In this document: positions 6,537 through 15,167 of the stretch, one piece after another
How positions within the stretch are numbered: position 1 is the stretch's first letter
Layout: each line of letters starts with the position of its first letter
From: Nitrospira_G sp035457545
GTDB lineage: Bacteria; Nitrospirota; Nitrospiria; Nitrospirales; Nitrospiraceae
Assembly (NCBI GenBank): GCA_035457545.1
Contig: DATIBM010000102.1
Coordinates: 1-27,315, forward strand
Reading direction: 5' to 3'
DNA length: 27,315 nt
The notes under the pieces: model-generated
What the model saw: the letters and a program-made list of their open reading frames with translations, nothing else
Database searches by the model: none
Told to the model about the DNA's origin: nothing
Program-made: the position numbers and the translations under genes

Positions 6537-6542
6537 TATAAT
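6537..6542 (+). promoter_or_regulatory. -10 box of the recA promoter
   Basis: A perfect TATAAT lies 33 bases before the recA ATG. The -35 region is poor: only a T-rich stretch (6517-6521) at a sub-optimal distance. That is common for promoters needing an activator or relieved from a repressor. I see no E. coli-type CTGT-N8-ACAG SOS box and no copy of the 3702-3718 palindrome here. Confidence 0.55.
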
Positions 6543-6575
6543 TCGACGATTTTGATCCCAACGAAGGAGCCTGGA

Positions 6576-7676
<1,101 letters not shown>

Positions 7677-7688
7677 CGCTCGTCCGTG

Positions 7689-8243
7689 ATGGCGCGACCT
7701 GGCAAGGCCGACAATGTCCGTGATGCCATGAAGGACTCGTCCTCTCGGGGGCGCATGATCGCCCCCCGGCGCGATCCCATTCACCTGGCATTCACGTATC
7801 TGTCACAGCGCGATCGGACTGCCGCGCAGCTCACGCGCTATTTGCAACGGCAGCGGATGCCGGAGAAAACCGTTCGGGAGACCGTCGCACGTTGCATCGA
7901 GCTCGGCTACCTGAATGACCGTTCCTTCGCCTTTCGATGGGCCGAGTCGCGGGTGCTGCGGCGCCCGATGGCCCGGCCGGCCCTCGAAGCCGAATTGTTG
8001 GCCAAGGGCTTCGATGAACCCTTGGTCGCCGAGACGCTGGCCCATCTGTATGGGCGCGGTACCGAACGGAAACTGGCGGGACAGCTTGTCAGGCAACAAC
8101 AAAAAGGGGGCCGGACCGTCTCGCCGGCCCGGCTTGCCTCTGTCCTGCGGCAGCGCGGGTTTGATGAGGATCTGATCGCGGAAACTATAGCGGAAACTAT
8201 AGATGCGGAACGCCGGCGCCGCGATGACGCCTCCGGCGAATAG
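7689..8243 (+). CDS. recX: RecA regulator RecX
   Basis: A 184-residue RecX-family protein. RecX binds RecA filaments and limits their extension or activity. The core is a series of three-helix repeats: HLAFTYLSQRDRTAAQLTRYL, VRETVARCIELGYLNDRSFAFRWAESR (the hallmark GYLND region), RPALEAELLAKGFDEPLVAETL and RLASVLRQRGFDEDLIAETI. The position directly behind recA is the commonest one for recX. The ATG at 7689, or the GTG at 7686, has no strong binding site; ATGs at 7728 and about 7758 are possible later starts. Near the end AETI is duplicated by a 12-bp tandem repeat. Confidence 0.92.
   Translation: MARPGKADNVRDAMKDSSSRGRMIAPRRDPIHLAFTYLSQRDRTAAQLTRYLQRQRMPEKTVRETVARCIELGYLNDRSFAFRWAESRVLRRPMARPALEAELLAKGFDEPLVAETLAHLYGRGTERKLAGQLVRQQQKGGRTVSPARLASVLRQRGFDEDLIAETIAETIDAERRRRDDASGE
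8179..8202 (+). repeat. 12-bp perfect tandem duplication inside recX
   Basis: GCGGAAACTATA occurs twice back to back (8179-8190 and 8191-8202). In frame it adds four codons, giving AETIAETI in the last helix of RecX. The exact nucleotide identity suggests a recent slippage event. Confidence 0.85.
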
Positions 8244-8267
8244 CCGGACTTACGGAAGGATCGTTTC

Positions 8268-10898
8268 ATGAATCACACGACAGCAGCCCTCCGCCAGGCG
8301 TTTCTCCGCTATTTCGAGCGGCAGGGCCATCAGGCGGTGGCCAGTTCGCCCTTGATTCCCCAGGCGGACCCGACCTTGTTGTTTACGAACGCCGGGATGA
8401 ACCAATTCAAGCGGGTGTTCCTCGGCGAGGAGAGCCGGGCCTACAAGCGGGCGGTCACGGTGCAGAAGTGTGTGCGGGCCGGAGGAAAACACAACGATCT
8501 GGAAAATGTCGGCTACACGGCGCGGCACCAAACCTTTTTCGAGATGCTCGGCAACTTCTCGTTCGGGGACTATTTCAAGGCCGAGGCCATCGAGTTCGGA
8601 TGGGAGTTCCTGACCAGGGAGGTCGGACTGGCCAAGGATCGCCTCTGGGTCACGGTCTATAAGGATGACGACGACGCGGCAACTCTGTGGAAAAAAATCG
8701 GCATGCCGGACCAACGCATCATGCGGTTCGGCGAGAAGGATAATTTCTGGCAGATGGGGGACACGGGTCCCTGCGGCCCCTGCTCCGAGATTCACTTCGA
8801 CCAGGGAGCGGCGGTGCCAGGCGACGACCGGCCGAACGGCGACGGCGACCGTGTGATCGAGATCTGGAACCTGGTGTTCATGCAGTTCAACCAAAACGAC
8901 AGGGGCGAACGGCAGCCGCTTCCCAGACCGAGCATCGATACGGGCATGGGACTGGAGCGCCTGGCCGCGGTCGTCCAAGGGAAACACAGCAACTACGACG
9001 CCGATGTCTTTGCGCCGATTCTTGACGCGATTGGGACCAGGACCGGCCGGCGGTACGGGGCGAGCCTGGCCGGCGACCGGTCGATGCGTGTGATCGCGGA
9101 CCATCTGCGAGCCATCGCCTTTCTGGTGGCCGACGGCATTCTGCCCTCGAACGAAGGACGGGGCTATGTGCTGCGTCGGATTCTCCGGCGTGCGGCCCGC
9201 CACGGTCGCCTGTTGGGTGTCTCGGAACCGTTCTTGTACGATCTGACCGGTTCGGTGGCGCTCTCCATGGGATCGTTCTATCCGGAGCTGCGCGCCGCGG
9301 CAGGCACGATCACGGAGGTGACGCAAGGAGAAGAAGAGCGGTTCATCGCCACATTGGATCAAGGCCTGCCCATCCTCAACGACATGGTGGCGAAGGCCAA
9401 AGCCGCCGACCAGCCGGTGCTGGCCGGTTCGGACGTCTTCAAGCTCTACGATACCTACGGCTTTCCGATGGATTTGATCGCGGAAGCCTGTCGCGAGCAG
9501 GGCCTGGCCGTCGATCAGGAGGGGTTTGACCGGGCCATTGACGAACAGCGGGCAAGGGCGCGGAAATCCGCTTCGTTCGAGTCGGAGGCCGTGAGCCCGA
9601 TGTTGGCGGAACTGTCGGCACGGGTGCCGGCCACGCAGTTCGTCGGGTATGAACGGTTGCAGAGCGAGAGCGTGCTGCAAGCCATCTTGAAGGGCGACCG
9701 CCTTGTCAAGGAAGCAGCGGCCGGTGACGAGATCGAATGCGTCCTTGATGTCACGCCCTTTTACGCGGAAGGCGGCGGGCAGGTCGGGGATCAAGGGGTG
9801 CTGGTGGGGCCGGAGGGCCGTATTGAGATCACGGAAACCGTCAAGCCGCTTCCCACGATGTTCGTGCACAAGGGGAAGGTCCAGAGCGGTCTCGTGCGCG
9901 AAGGGGATCGGCTCCAGGCACAGGTGCGGGCCAATACGAGACAAGACGCGGCCCGCAACCATACGGCGACGCATCTCGTGCATGCCGCCCTCCGCGAGTT
10001 GTTGGGGCCGCATGTCAAGCAATATGGCTCGCTGGTCGCCCCGAATCGGCTGCGGTTCGACTTCGCCCACTTCAAGGCGCTGTCCGGCAGGGACATCGAC
10101 GAAGTGGAAGCGATCGTCAACGACCAGATCCGCCGCAATGAGCAGGTGCGGACGCAGGTGATGGGGATTCAGGACGCGGTCGCGGCCGGCGCGCTGGCCT
10201 TCTTCGGGGACAAGTACGGGGAACAGGTGCGGGTCGTGACCATCGAGGAGTTCAGCAAGGAACTGTGCGGGGGCACCCATTGCCGCCACACCGGCGAGAT
10301 CGGTCTCTTCCGCATCTTGTCGGAGACCGGAGTGGCAGCCGGAGTGCGCCGGATCGAAGCGCAGACGGGGGTGGGCGCGTTGTCCGCGCTGAAACGGTTG
10401 GAGGCGGATGTTCGAGAGTTGTCGGAGATCCTGAAGGTCGCGCCGTCCGATCTTGTCGGCCGGACGAAAAAACTGGCGGCGCAGTTGAAGGAAAAGGAGC
10501 GGGAACTGGAGGAACTGAAGCTCAAGCTGGCCAGCGGGGCCTCCACCGACGCACAGGTCCGCACGATCGGCTCGGTGCAGGTGCATGTGCAGCGGACCGA
10601 CGGGATGGACATGAACGGCATGCGTGCGCTGGCCGATCGGGTCCGTGATAAGCTCAAATCAGGAATTGTGGCGCTCGGCGGCGTGAGCGACGACAAAGTC
10701 TCGCTGCTGGTCGCCGTGACCAAGGACCTGACCGCGTCCATCAAGGCCGGCGAGCTGATCAAGTCCATGGCGGTCGAAGTCGGAGGGACCGGAGGAGGGC
10801 GGCCGGAGCTGGCTCAGGCCGGAGGGAAGCAGCCGGAAGGGTTGCCTCGCGCTCTCGAAAAGGTCTTTCCGCTGGTGGAGCAGGCGCTTGGACAGTAA
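8268..10898 (+). CDS. alaS: Alanine--tRNA ligase
   Basis: An 876-residue class II alanyl-tRNA synthetase, of normal bacterial length. It charges tRNA-Ala and edits mischarged Ser or Gly. In order: a catalytic domain with motif 1 region (HQAVASSPLIPQADPTLLFTNAGMNQF), motif 2 (RHQTFFEMLGNFSFGDYFK) and motif 3 region (GMGLERLAAVVQG); the tRNA-recognition domain (GYVLRRILRRAARHGRLLG); an editing domain with zinc ligands HTATH (about 565-569) and CGGTH (about 667-671); and the C-Ala domain with a coiled coil (KKLAAQLKEKERELEELKLK) ending in GGTGGGRPELAQAGG. The ATG at 8268 has GGAAGGA upstream. It lies 24 bases after recX and overlaps the ruvX reading frame. Confidence 0.98.
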   Translation: MNHTTAALRQAFLRYFERQGHQAVASSPLIPQADPTLLFTNAGMNQFKRVFLGEESRAYKRAVTVQKCVRAGGKHNDLENVGYTARHQTFFEMLGNFSFGDYFKAEAIEFGWEFLTREVGLAKDRLWVTVYKDDDDAATLWKKIGMPDQRIMRFGEKDNFWQMGDTGPCGPCSEIHFDQGAAVPGDDRPNGDGDRVIEIWNLVFMQFNQNDRGERQPLPRPSIDTGMGLERLAAVVQGKHSNYDADVFAPILDAIGTRTGRRYGASLAGDRSMRVIADHLRAIAFLVADGILPSNEGRGYVLRRILRRAARHGRLLGVSEPFLYDLTGSVALSMGSFYPELRAAAGTITEVTQGEEERFIATLDQGLPILNDMVAKAKAADQPVLAGSDVFKLYDTYGFPMDLIAEACREQGLAVDQEGFDRAIDEQRARARKSASFESEAVSPMLAELSARVPATQFVGYERLQSESVLQAILKGDRLVKEAAAGDEIECVLDVTPFYAEGGGQVGDQGVLVGPEGRIEITETVKPLPTMFVHKGKVQSGLVREGDRLQAQVRANTRQDAARNHTATHLVHAALRELLGPHVKQYGSLVAPNRLRFDFAHFKALSGRDIDEVEAIVNDQIRRNEQVRTQVMGIQDAVAAGALAFFGDKYGEQVRVVTIEEFSKELCGGTHCRHTGEIGLFRILSETGVAAGVRRIEAQTGVGALSALKRLEADVRELSEILKVAPSDLVGRTKKLAAQLKEKERELEELKLKLASGASTDAQVRTIGSVQVHVQRTDGMDMNGMRALADRVRDKLKSGIVALGGVSDDKVSLLVAVTKDLTASIKAGELIKSMAVEVGGTGGGRPELAQAGGKQPEGLPRALEKVFPLVEQALGQ

Positions 10899-10902
10899 GC
10901 TG

Positions 10903-11424
10903 ATGGGCAAGCGGATCCTCGCGCTGGATTACGGGACCAAGCGGATCGGGGTGGCGCTCAGCGACGAGCTGGGCTGGACGGCGCAACCGCTGGAAACCTA
11001 TCGGCGGAGAACGCTGGAAGCCGATCTCGCCCATATTGCGGCGCTCGTGCGCGAGCATGAGGCGGGGGAGGTCGTGCTCGGGTTGCCGATTCGCACCACG
11101 GGGGAGTTGGGGCCGGAGGCCGCGGCGGTCGAGGACTTTCGCCGGCGCCTGCAGCCGCTGCTGTCCGTTCCGATCGTGACCTGGGATGAACGCCATACGA
11201 CCCAGAGCGCGGAAGAGTTGCTGATCGAGGCGGACCTCAGCCGCGCCAAGCGCAGGGAGGTCGTGGATCGCGTCGCGGCGGCGATCCTGCTGCAAAGCTA
11301 CCTGGCCGGCCAGACAAGCAGGGCCTCCCGCACGGATTCATCCACGACGCCGGACGCTCCCTCGGTTGAAGACTGGCCGATTGACGATAACGGTTCGTGG
11401 AACGGGGGAGCGCCGAGCGGATAA
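10903..11424 (+). CDS. ruvX: RuvX/YqgF RNase H-fold nuclease
   Basis: A 173-residue YqgF-family protein with an RNase H-like fold, implicated in 16S rRNA 5' processing and proposed as a Holliday-junction resolvase. The acidic motifs are visible: LALDYGTKRIGVALSD (first Asp), VVLGLPIRTTGELGPEA, TWDERHTT (Glu/Asp) and DRVAAAILLQSYL (last Asp). A TTG at 10888, with GGTGGAG upstream, would add five residues and overlap the end of alaS by 11 bases. I choose the ATG at 10903 because family members begin (M)xxRILALDYG. About 35 low-complexity residues extend the C-terminus. It is translationally close to alaS. Confidence 0.93.
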   Translation: MGKRILALDYGTKRIGVALSDELGWTAQPLETYRRRTLEADLAHIAALVREHEAGEVVLGLPIRTTGELGPEAAAVEDFRRRLQPLLSVPIVTWDERHTTQSAEELLIEADLSRAKRREVVDRVAAAILLQSYLAGQTSRASRTDSSTTPDAPSVEDWPIDDNGSWNGGAPSG

Positions 11425-11441
11425 GCGAAACCGATCCGACG

Positions 11442-12476
11442 ATGTACGGACGATTGATACTGCTGATCATCCTCGTGACCTTCCTGGTGGCGGGTGTCAT
11501 CGGCTATCAGATGACCCGATGGGCCGACGCTCCGGTCGCGACCGATCCCCGCCAAGCCCTGCCGAAGATCGTGACGATTCCGGAGGGGGCGACGTTCCAG
11601 CAAGTCGCAGCCCAGCTCGAACGGGAGCGGCTCATCAAGAGCCGCTCCCGTTTTGTGCTGCTGGGGCGTTCCCACTCGGCCGACCGGCGGATCATCTCGG
11701 GCGAGTACGAATTGAATCCGGGGATGAAACCGCAGGAGATTCTCGACAAATTGGTCGCCGGCCAGGTGGTCTTGCATCCGATTACGGTGCCGGAGGGCTA
11801 CTCGATCGCCCAGATCGCGGAGGTCCTCGACATCGACAAGCTGGTCGACGCGCGGGAATTCCGGCGGCTCTGCACGGACCGCGAGTTCATCCGGTCGCTT
11901 GAGATCGATGCCGCCAGCCTGGAAGGGTATTTGTTCCCGGACACCTATCATGTCGCCAGGGGAACCAAAGCCAAGGACCTGATCCACGCGATGGTCTCGA
12001 AACTGTGGCAGGTCTTCACTCCGGCCTGGAGGCTGCGCGCGGCCGACATGCGGATGACGACGCACCAAGTCCTGACGCTTGCGTCCGTGATCGAAAAGGA
12101 AACCAGCGTGGGGGAGGAACGCGAACTGATCTCCGCGGTCTTTCACAATCGGTTGCGGCGCAAGATTCCGCTACAAAGTGATCCCACGGTCATCTACGGG
12201 TTGGAGCAGTTCGACGGAAACCTGCGCAAGCGGGACCTGTCCGACCATAGTCCGTACAACACCTACCGGGTGCGCGGACTCCCGCCCGGCCCCATCGCCA
12301 GTCCCGGGGCCCAGTCGATCCGAGCCGCCTTGTATCCGGCCAACGCAGCCTACCTGTATTTCGTGTCGCGCAATGACGGCACCCACCATTTTTCTTCGAC
12401 GCTGGACGAGCATAACCACGCCGTGGAGAAGTTCCAGAAGCGGCCGTTCCGGCGGATGGCCGGCGCCCGCTTATAG
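11442..12476 (+). CDS. mltG: Endolytic murein transglycosylase MltG
   Basis: A 344-residue inner-membrane enzyme that cleaves nascent peptidoglycan strands and sets glycan length. One N-terminal transmembrane helix (about 4-24, RLILLIILVTFLVAGVIGY) anchors it. A LysM-like segment (IPEGATFQQVAAQLERERLI) and the YceG catalytic domain face the periplasm. Hallmarks are LEGYLFPDTY, LASVIEKET with the catalytic Glu, HNRLRRKIPLQSDPTVIYGL and YNTYRVRGLPPGPIASPG. The frame can be extended to a GTG at 11397, overlapping ruvX, but the membrane helix starts sensibly at 11442. No strong binding site is seen for either. Confidence 0.93.
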   Translation: MYGRLILLIILVTFLVAGVIGYQMTRWADAPVATDPRQALPKIVTIPEGATFQQVAAQLERERLIKSRSRFVLLGRSHSADRRIISGEYELNPGMKPQEILDKLVAGQVVLHPITVPEGYSIAQIAEVLDIDKLVDAREFRRLCTDREFIRSLEIDAASLEGYLFPDTYHVARGTKAKDLIHAMVSKLWQVFTPAWRLRAADMRMTTHQVLTLASVIEKETSVGEERELISAVFHNRLRRKIPLQSDPTVIYGLEQFDGNLRKRDLSDHSPYNTYRVRGLPPGPIASPGAQSIRAALYPANAAYLYFVSRNDGTHHFSSTLDEHNHAVEKFQKRPFRRMAGARL

Positions 12477-12552
12477 AGCCGGCCCCGGTTCACGCCGCCG
12501 GCCGACCCTGTTGGACGCAAACACAGATGACAATCGAGAGAGAGGGCGGATA

Positions 12553-13245
12553 ATGACAGTCATAGATCGGTTGTCCGGCTTGATCGACCATACGATTCTT
12601 CGCCCGGAGACCACCAGGGCCGATGTCCTGCGGCTCTGCGACGAGGCCAAGCGGCTCGGCTTCACTGTCATCTTCGTGCCCCCCTGCTACATCGAAGAGG
12701 CCGTGGCGGCGGTCCGCGGCACGAACATCCGTGTCGGCATGCCCGTCGGCTTTCCGCTTGGCGGCCAGACCACGGGCGCCAAAGTGGCCGAAGCCCGAGA
12801 GGGGGTGGCGTTGGGCGCCACGGTATTGGACATGGTCTTGAACGTGGGCCGGCTCAAGTCCGGCGACCTCGACTATGTCAGACGGGACATGACCGAAGTC
12901 GTGCGGGAAACCCCGGGCGTGGAACATAAGGTCATCCTCGAAACCTGCCTGTTGACCCAAGAGGAGAAACGCACGGCCTGCCGTCTCGCGGTGGAAGCCG
13001 GCATGGACTATGTGAAGACTTCCACCGGCTTTGCGGCAGGCGGCGCGACCGTGGAGGATGTCCGGTTGATGAAGGAGGCCGTGGCCGGCCGGGCCAAGAT
13101 CAAGGCGTCGGGCGGCATCCGCGACCTTGCGACCACCCTGGCCCTGCTTGATGCGGGGGCCGACCGGATCGGCACCAGCGCCGGCGTCAAGATTCTTGAG
13201 GAGGCCGTTGAGCGGCGAGGGGCAGCAGGCCGCGTGGCAAGATGA
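12553..13245 (+). CDS. deoC: Deoxyribose-phosphate aldolase
   Basis: A 230-residue class I aldolase that splits 2-deoxyribose 5-phosphate into glyceraldehyde 3-phosphate and acetaldehyde in deoxynucleoside breakdown. It is a TIM barrel with IDHTILRPETT at the N-terminus, DMVLNVGRLKSGD (the Asp relay), the Schiff-base lysine in YVKTSTGF and the second lysine in KIKASGGIR, then DAGADRIGTSAGVKI. The start at 12553 follows GAGGGCGGATA; the longer open frame upstream is only an antiphase extension into mltG. It ends 52 bases before the phosphopentomutase-like gene, a pairing that echoes deo operons. Confidence 0.95.
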   Translation: MTVIDRLSGLIDHTILRPETTRADVLRLCDEAKRLGFTVIFVPPCYIEEAVAAVRGTNIRVGMPVGFPLGGQTTGAKVAEAREGVALGATVLDMVLNVGRLKSGDLDYVRRDMTEVVRETPGVEHKVILETCLLTQEEKRTACRLAVEAGMDYVKTSTGFAAGGATVEDVRLMKEAVAGRAKIKASGGIRDLATTLALLDAGADRIGTSAGVKILEEAVERRGAAGRVAR

Positions 13246-13297
13246 TGCCGGTCCCGCCCGTCTTTTCGGCCCCGATGGCTTCTGTTATAGTGCGCGC

Positions 13298-14476
13298 GTG
13301 ATTCAGCGGATCATTGTGCTTTTCGTCAACGGCCTGGGGGTCGGCGCCCTTTCCGAGTCCGATCAAGAAGAGCAGGGACAGCCTATGAGGAGGGGACTGG
13401 GGTCGGTTCTCGAGGCCGCTCCGGACGTGGCCCTTCCGACGCTGGAGGCGCTGGGTCTTGGCCATGTGGTGGAGCCGTCCCGACTGCGGCGCATGGATCA
13501 GCCGGAAGGCTGCTTCGGGCGGATGGTTCGGTCGAGTCCGGGATCGGATCCCCTCACGAGCCTATGGGAACTCTCCGGCCTGACGCCGCCTCAACCGTTC
13601 CCTTCCTATCGGGATACGCTTCCGGCATCGCTCGGGGAATTGGTCGAGCGGACAGCCAAAGCGTCCGTTCGTCCGGTTGCCTTTCCTGACCTCCGTACCC
13701 TGCTGGGACAGAGGGCCGCAGAGGCGCTCGCGCACAGGCACCTGCTGATCTGGGGAGATCAGGGCGCAGCCTGCCATGTCGCGGCGCACGATAGCCTCTG
13801 TCCTCCGCCGGAATTGTTCCGGGTCTGTCGAGATGTGAGAAAGGCCGCGCAGGTCCTGTGCCCGCTTGCACGGGTGGTGGCGCGACCGATCGGAGGGCCG
13901 CCCGGAGCCTTCCACTGGCTGGATCAGGTGCGGGAGAGTTGCCTGGCCCCGCCGGGAGCATCGCTGTTTGACGCGCTCGTGAACGTCGAACAACTGGTGA
14001 CGGGGATCGGCAAGGTCGGGGATCTGGTCAACGGGACCGGCTTCACCAGATTGATCTCCGTCAGGAAGACCGCCGCCGTCTGGAGCGAGTTGATGAAGAC
14101 CCTCACCACTACGCCGCGAGGGCTGATCGTCGCCGGCCTGTTCGATGACGTGGAGTGGGGAGGCGCCGCATCGTTCGCCTCCAACTGGGCCCAGGCGTTG
14201 GGGAAGCTTGATGCGAGCCTGTTGGAGCTTCAGGTCAAGCTCAAGCCCGGCGATCTGGTGTGCCTGACCGCCGACCATGCGCGGGATGTGCTGGGAGGAG
14301 GAGAGGCGACCGGCGACCCTGTGCCGCTGTTGATGTTCGGCCCGCGCGTCGCCAAGGGAGTGAATCTGGGCACGCTTCGGACCTTCGCGGATTTGGGGCA
14401 AACGATTGCGGAAGCGTTCGGCGCATCGCGCCTGCCGTCGGGCGACAGTTACCTGGCCGCGTTGCGGGGGGGATGA
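13298..14476 (+). CDS. Phosphopentomutase-like protein with a degenerate active site
   Basis: A 392-residue protein aligning end to end with phosphopentomutase (DeoB, alkaline-phosphatase superfamily): IVLFVNGLGVGAL at the N-terminus, LPTLEALGLG, SDPLTSLWELSGL, GKVGDLVNGTGFT, LVCLTADHARD, VPLLMFGPRV and TFADLGQTIAEAFG. Compared with the recalled catalytic residues of the Bacillus enzyme, the phospho-threonine is Pro85, the first metal Asp is Asn11, and two metal His are Gly289 and Ala337; Asp284, Asp326 and His327 remain. Normal mutase chemistry is therefore unlikely. The GTG start at 13298 is chosen because it keeps the first beta strand; no ATG is available there. It lies downstream of deoC and upstream of a RidA gene. 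The fold is well supported and the activity unknown. Confidence 0.75.
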   Translation: MIQRIIVLFVNGLGVGALSESDQEEQGQPMRRGLGSVLEAAPDVALPTLEALGLGHVVEPSRLRRMDQPEGCFGRMVRSSPGSDPLTSLWELSGLTPPQPFPSYRDTLPASLGELVERTAKASVRPVAFPDLRTLLGQRAAEALAHRHLLIWGDQGAACHVAAHDSLCPPPELFRVCRDVRKAAQVLCPLARVVARPIGGPPGAFHWLDQVRESCLAPPGASLFDALVNVEQLVTGIGKVGDLVNGTGFTRLISVRKTAAVWSELMKTLTTTPRGLIVAGLFDDVEWGGAASFASNWAQALGKLDASLLELQVKLKPGDLVCLTADHARDVLGGGEATGDPVPLLMFGPRVAKGVNLGTLRTFADLGQTIAEAFGASRLPSGDSYLAALRGG

Positions 14477-14530
14477 GGAAGCGGCGGCCGGTGACGGCCG
14501 CCAAGGAGAAAAGGAGAAGAGGTTGGAGCC

Positions 14531-14998
14531 ATGTCCTGCGAGGAACGTCTGAGAGAGTTGGGTGTGGAGCTGCCGGCCGCCCCCAAGCCGGTCGCCAACT
14601 ATGTGCCTGCCGTCAGGACGGGCCGGTTGTTGTTCCTCAGCGGCGTGCTGCCGATGAAAAACGGCCGGCTCTCCCATACAGGAAAGCTGGGCCGAGACTT
14701 GACGGTCGAACAGGGGGTGGAGGCGGCGCGGCTGGCGTTGCTCAATGCGTTGGCCATAATCAAGAGCGAACTCGGCGACTTGGACCGAATCGGTCAGGTC
14801 GTGCGCATGACCGGCCATGTGGCCTCGGCCGAAGGATTCGCCCAACAGCCGGCCGTCGTCAACGGCGCCTCGGACTTGCTGGTGGCGGCGTTCGGCGAGG
14901 CGGGGCGCCATGCCAGGGTGGCGGTCGGCGCCGCCGAATTGCCGCTCAATGCGCCGGTTGAGCTGGAGTTGATCGTCGAAATCTCGCCGGGTACGTAA
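14531..14998 (+). CDS. RidA/YjgF family protein
   Basis: A 155-residue member of the YjgF/YER057c/UK114 superfamily, closest in shape to the longer 'RidA-like 1' group. Classical RidA proteins hydrolyse reactive enamine/imine intermediates; this subgroup is poorly characterised. Seen are VANYVPAVRTGRLLFLSGVLP at the N-terminal strand, EQGVEAARLALLNALAII, VVRMTGHVASAEGF and HARVAVGAAELPLNAPVELEL, which keeps the conserved Arg of the active-site pocket. The ATG at 14531 follows GGTTGGAGCC. It is the last gene of the plus-strand cluster; a new promoter starts after it. Confidence 0.85.
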   Translation: MSCEERLRELGVELPAAPKPVANYVPAVRTGRLLFLSGVLPMKNGRLSHTGKLGRDLTVEQGVEAARLALLNALAIIKSELGDLDRIGQVVRMTGHVASAEGFAQQPAVVNGASDLLVAAFGEAGRHARVAVGAAELPLNAPVELELIVEISPGT

Positions 14999-15022
14999 AC
15001 CACCCGCCTCATTCCCGCTGCC

Positions 15023-15052
15023 TTGACACTCAAAAAAATGCCTTGTTATAGT
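15023..15052 (+). promoter_or_regulatory. Sigma-70-type promoter of the IPT/TIG gene
   Basis: A perfect TTGACA (15023-15028), an 18-base AT-rich spacer and TATAGT (15047-15052). Transcription would begin near 15060, leaving a leader of about 108 bases before the ATG at 15168. Confidence 0.75.
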
Positions 15053-15076
15053 CCGACAGTGTCCATCGCCTCGCGA

Positions 15077-15158
15077 TAACTCCATCTCGAACAGCCATGT
15101 CTGTTGCGCGGGGAGTTACTGGTACGGGCAGGGCTCCAACATCACCCACGCAACAGAC
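15077..15158 (+). promoter_or_regulatory. Structured 5' leader with mutually exclusive stems
   Basis: Form A pairs 15077-15083 (TAACTCC) with 15112-15118 (GGAGTTA) and, inside it, AACAG (15090-15094) with CTGTT (15101-15105). Form B pairs GTCTGTTGCG (15099-15108) with CGCAACAGAC (15149-15158), a perfect 10-bp stem ending nine bases before the ATG. The two forms share bases, so they exclude each other. No Shine-Dalgarno site is visible before 15168. It resembles no riboswitch class I recognise. Confidence 0.4.
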
Positions 15159-15167
15159 GCTCACACC

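Noticed and set aside
6421..6561. N-terminal extension of the DUF4403 protein by 47 residues
   Set aside because: It would place a clear signal peptide internally and run through the recA promoter and start.
6480..6575. SOS box in the recA promoter
   Set aside because: No CTGT-N8-ACAG, no Bacillus-type box and no TGTA...TACA palindrome was found; only a short CGAC-CGT-GTCG symmetry, too small to call.
8250..10586. A 778-codon open frame antisense to alaS
   Set aside because: alaS is certain on the plus strand, and the antisense frame has no family motifs and an Arg/His/Leu-rich composition produced by GC-rich third positions.
12178..12552. In-frame extension upstream of deoC
   Set aside because: It overlaps mltG out of phase; deoC homology and the GAGGGCGGA binding site mark the start at 12553.
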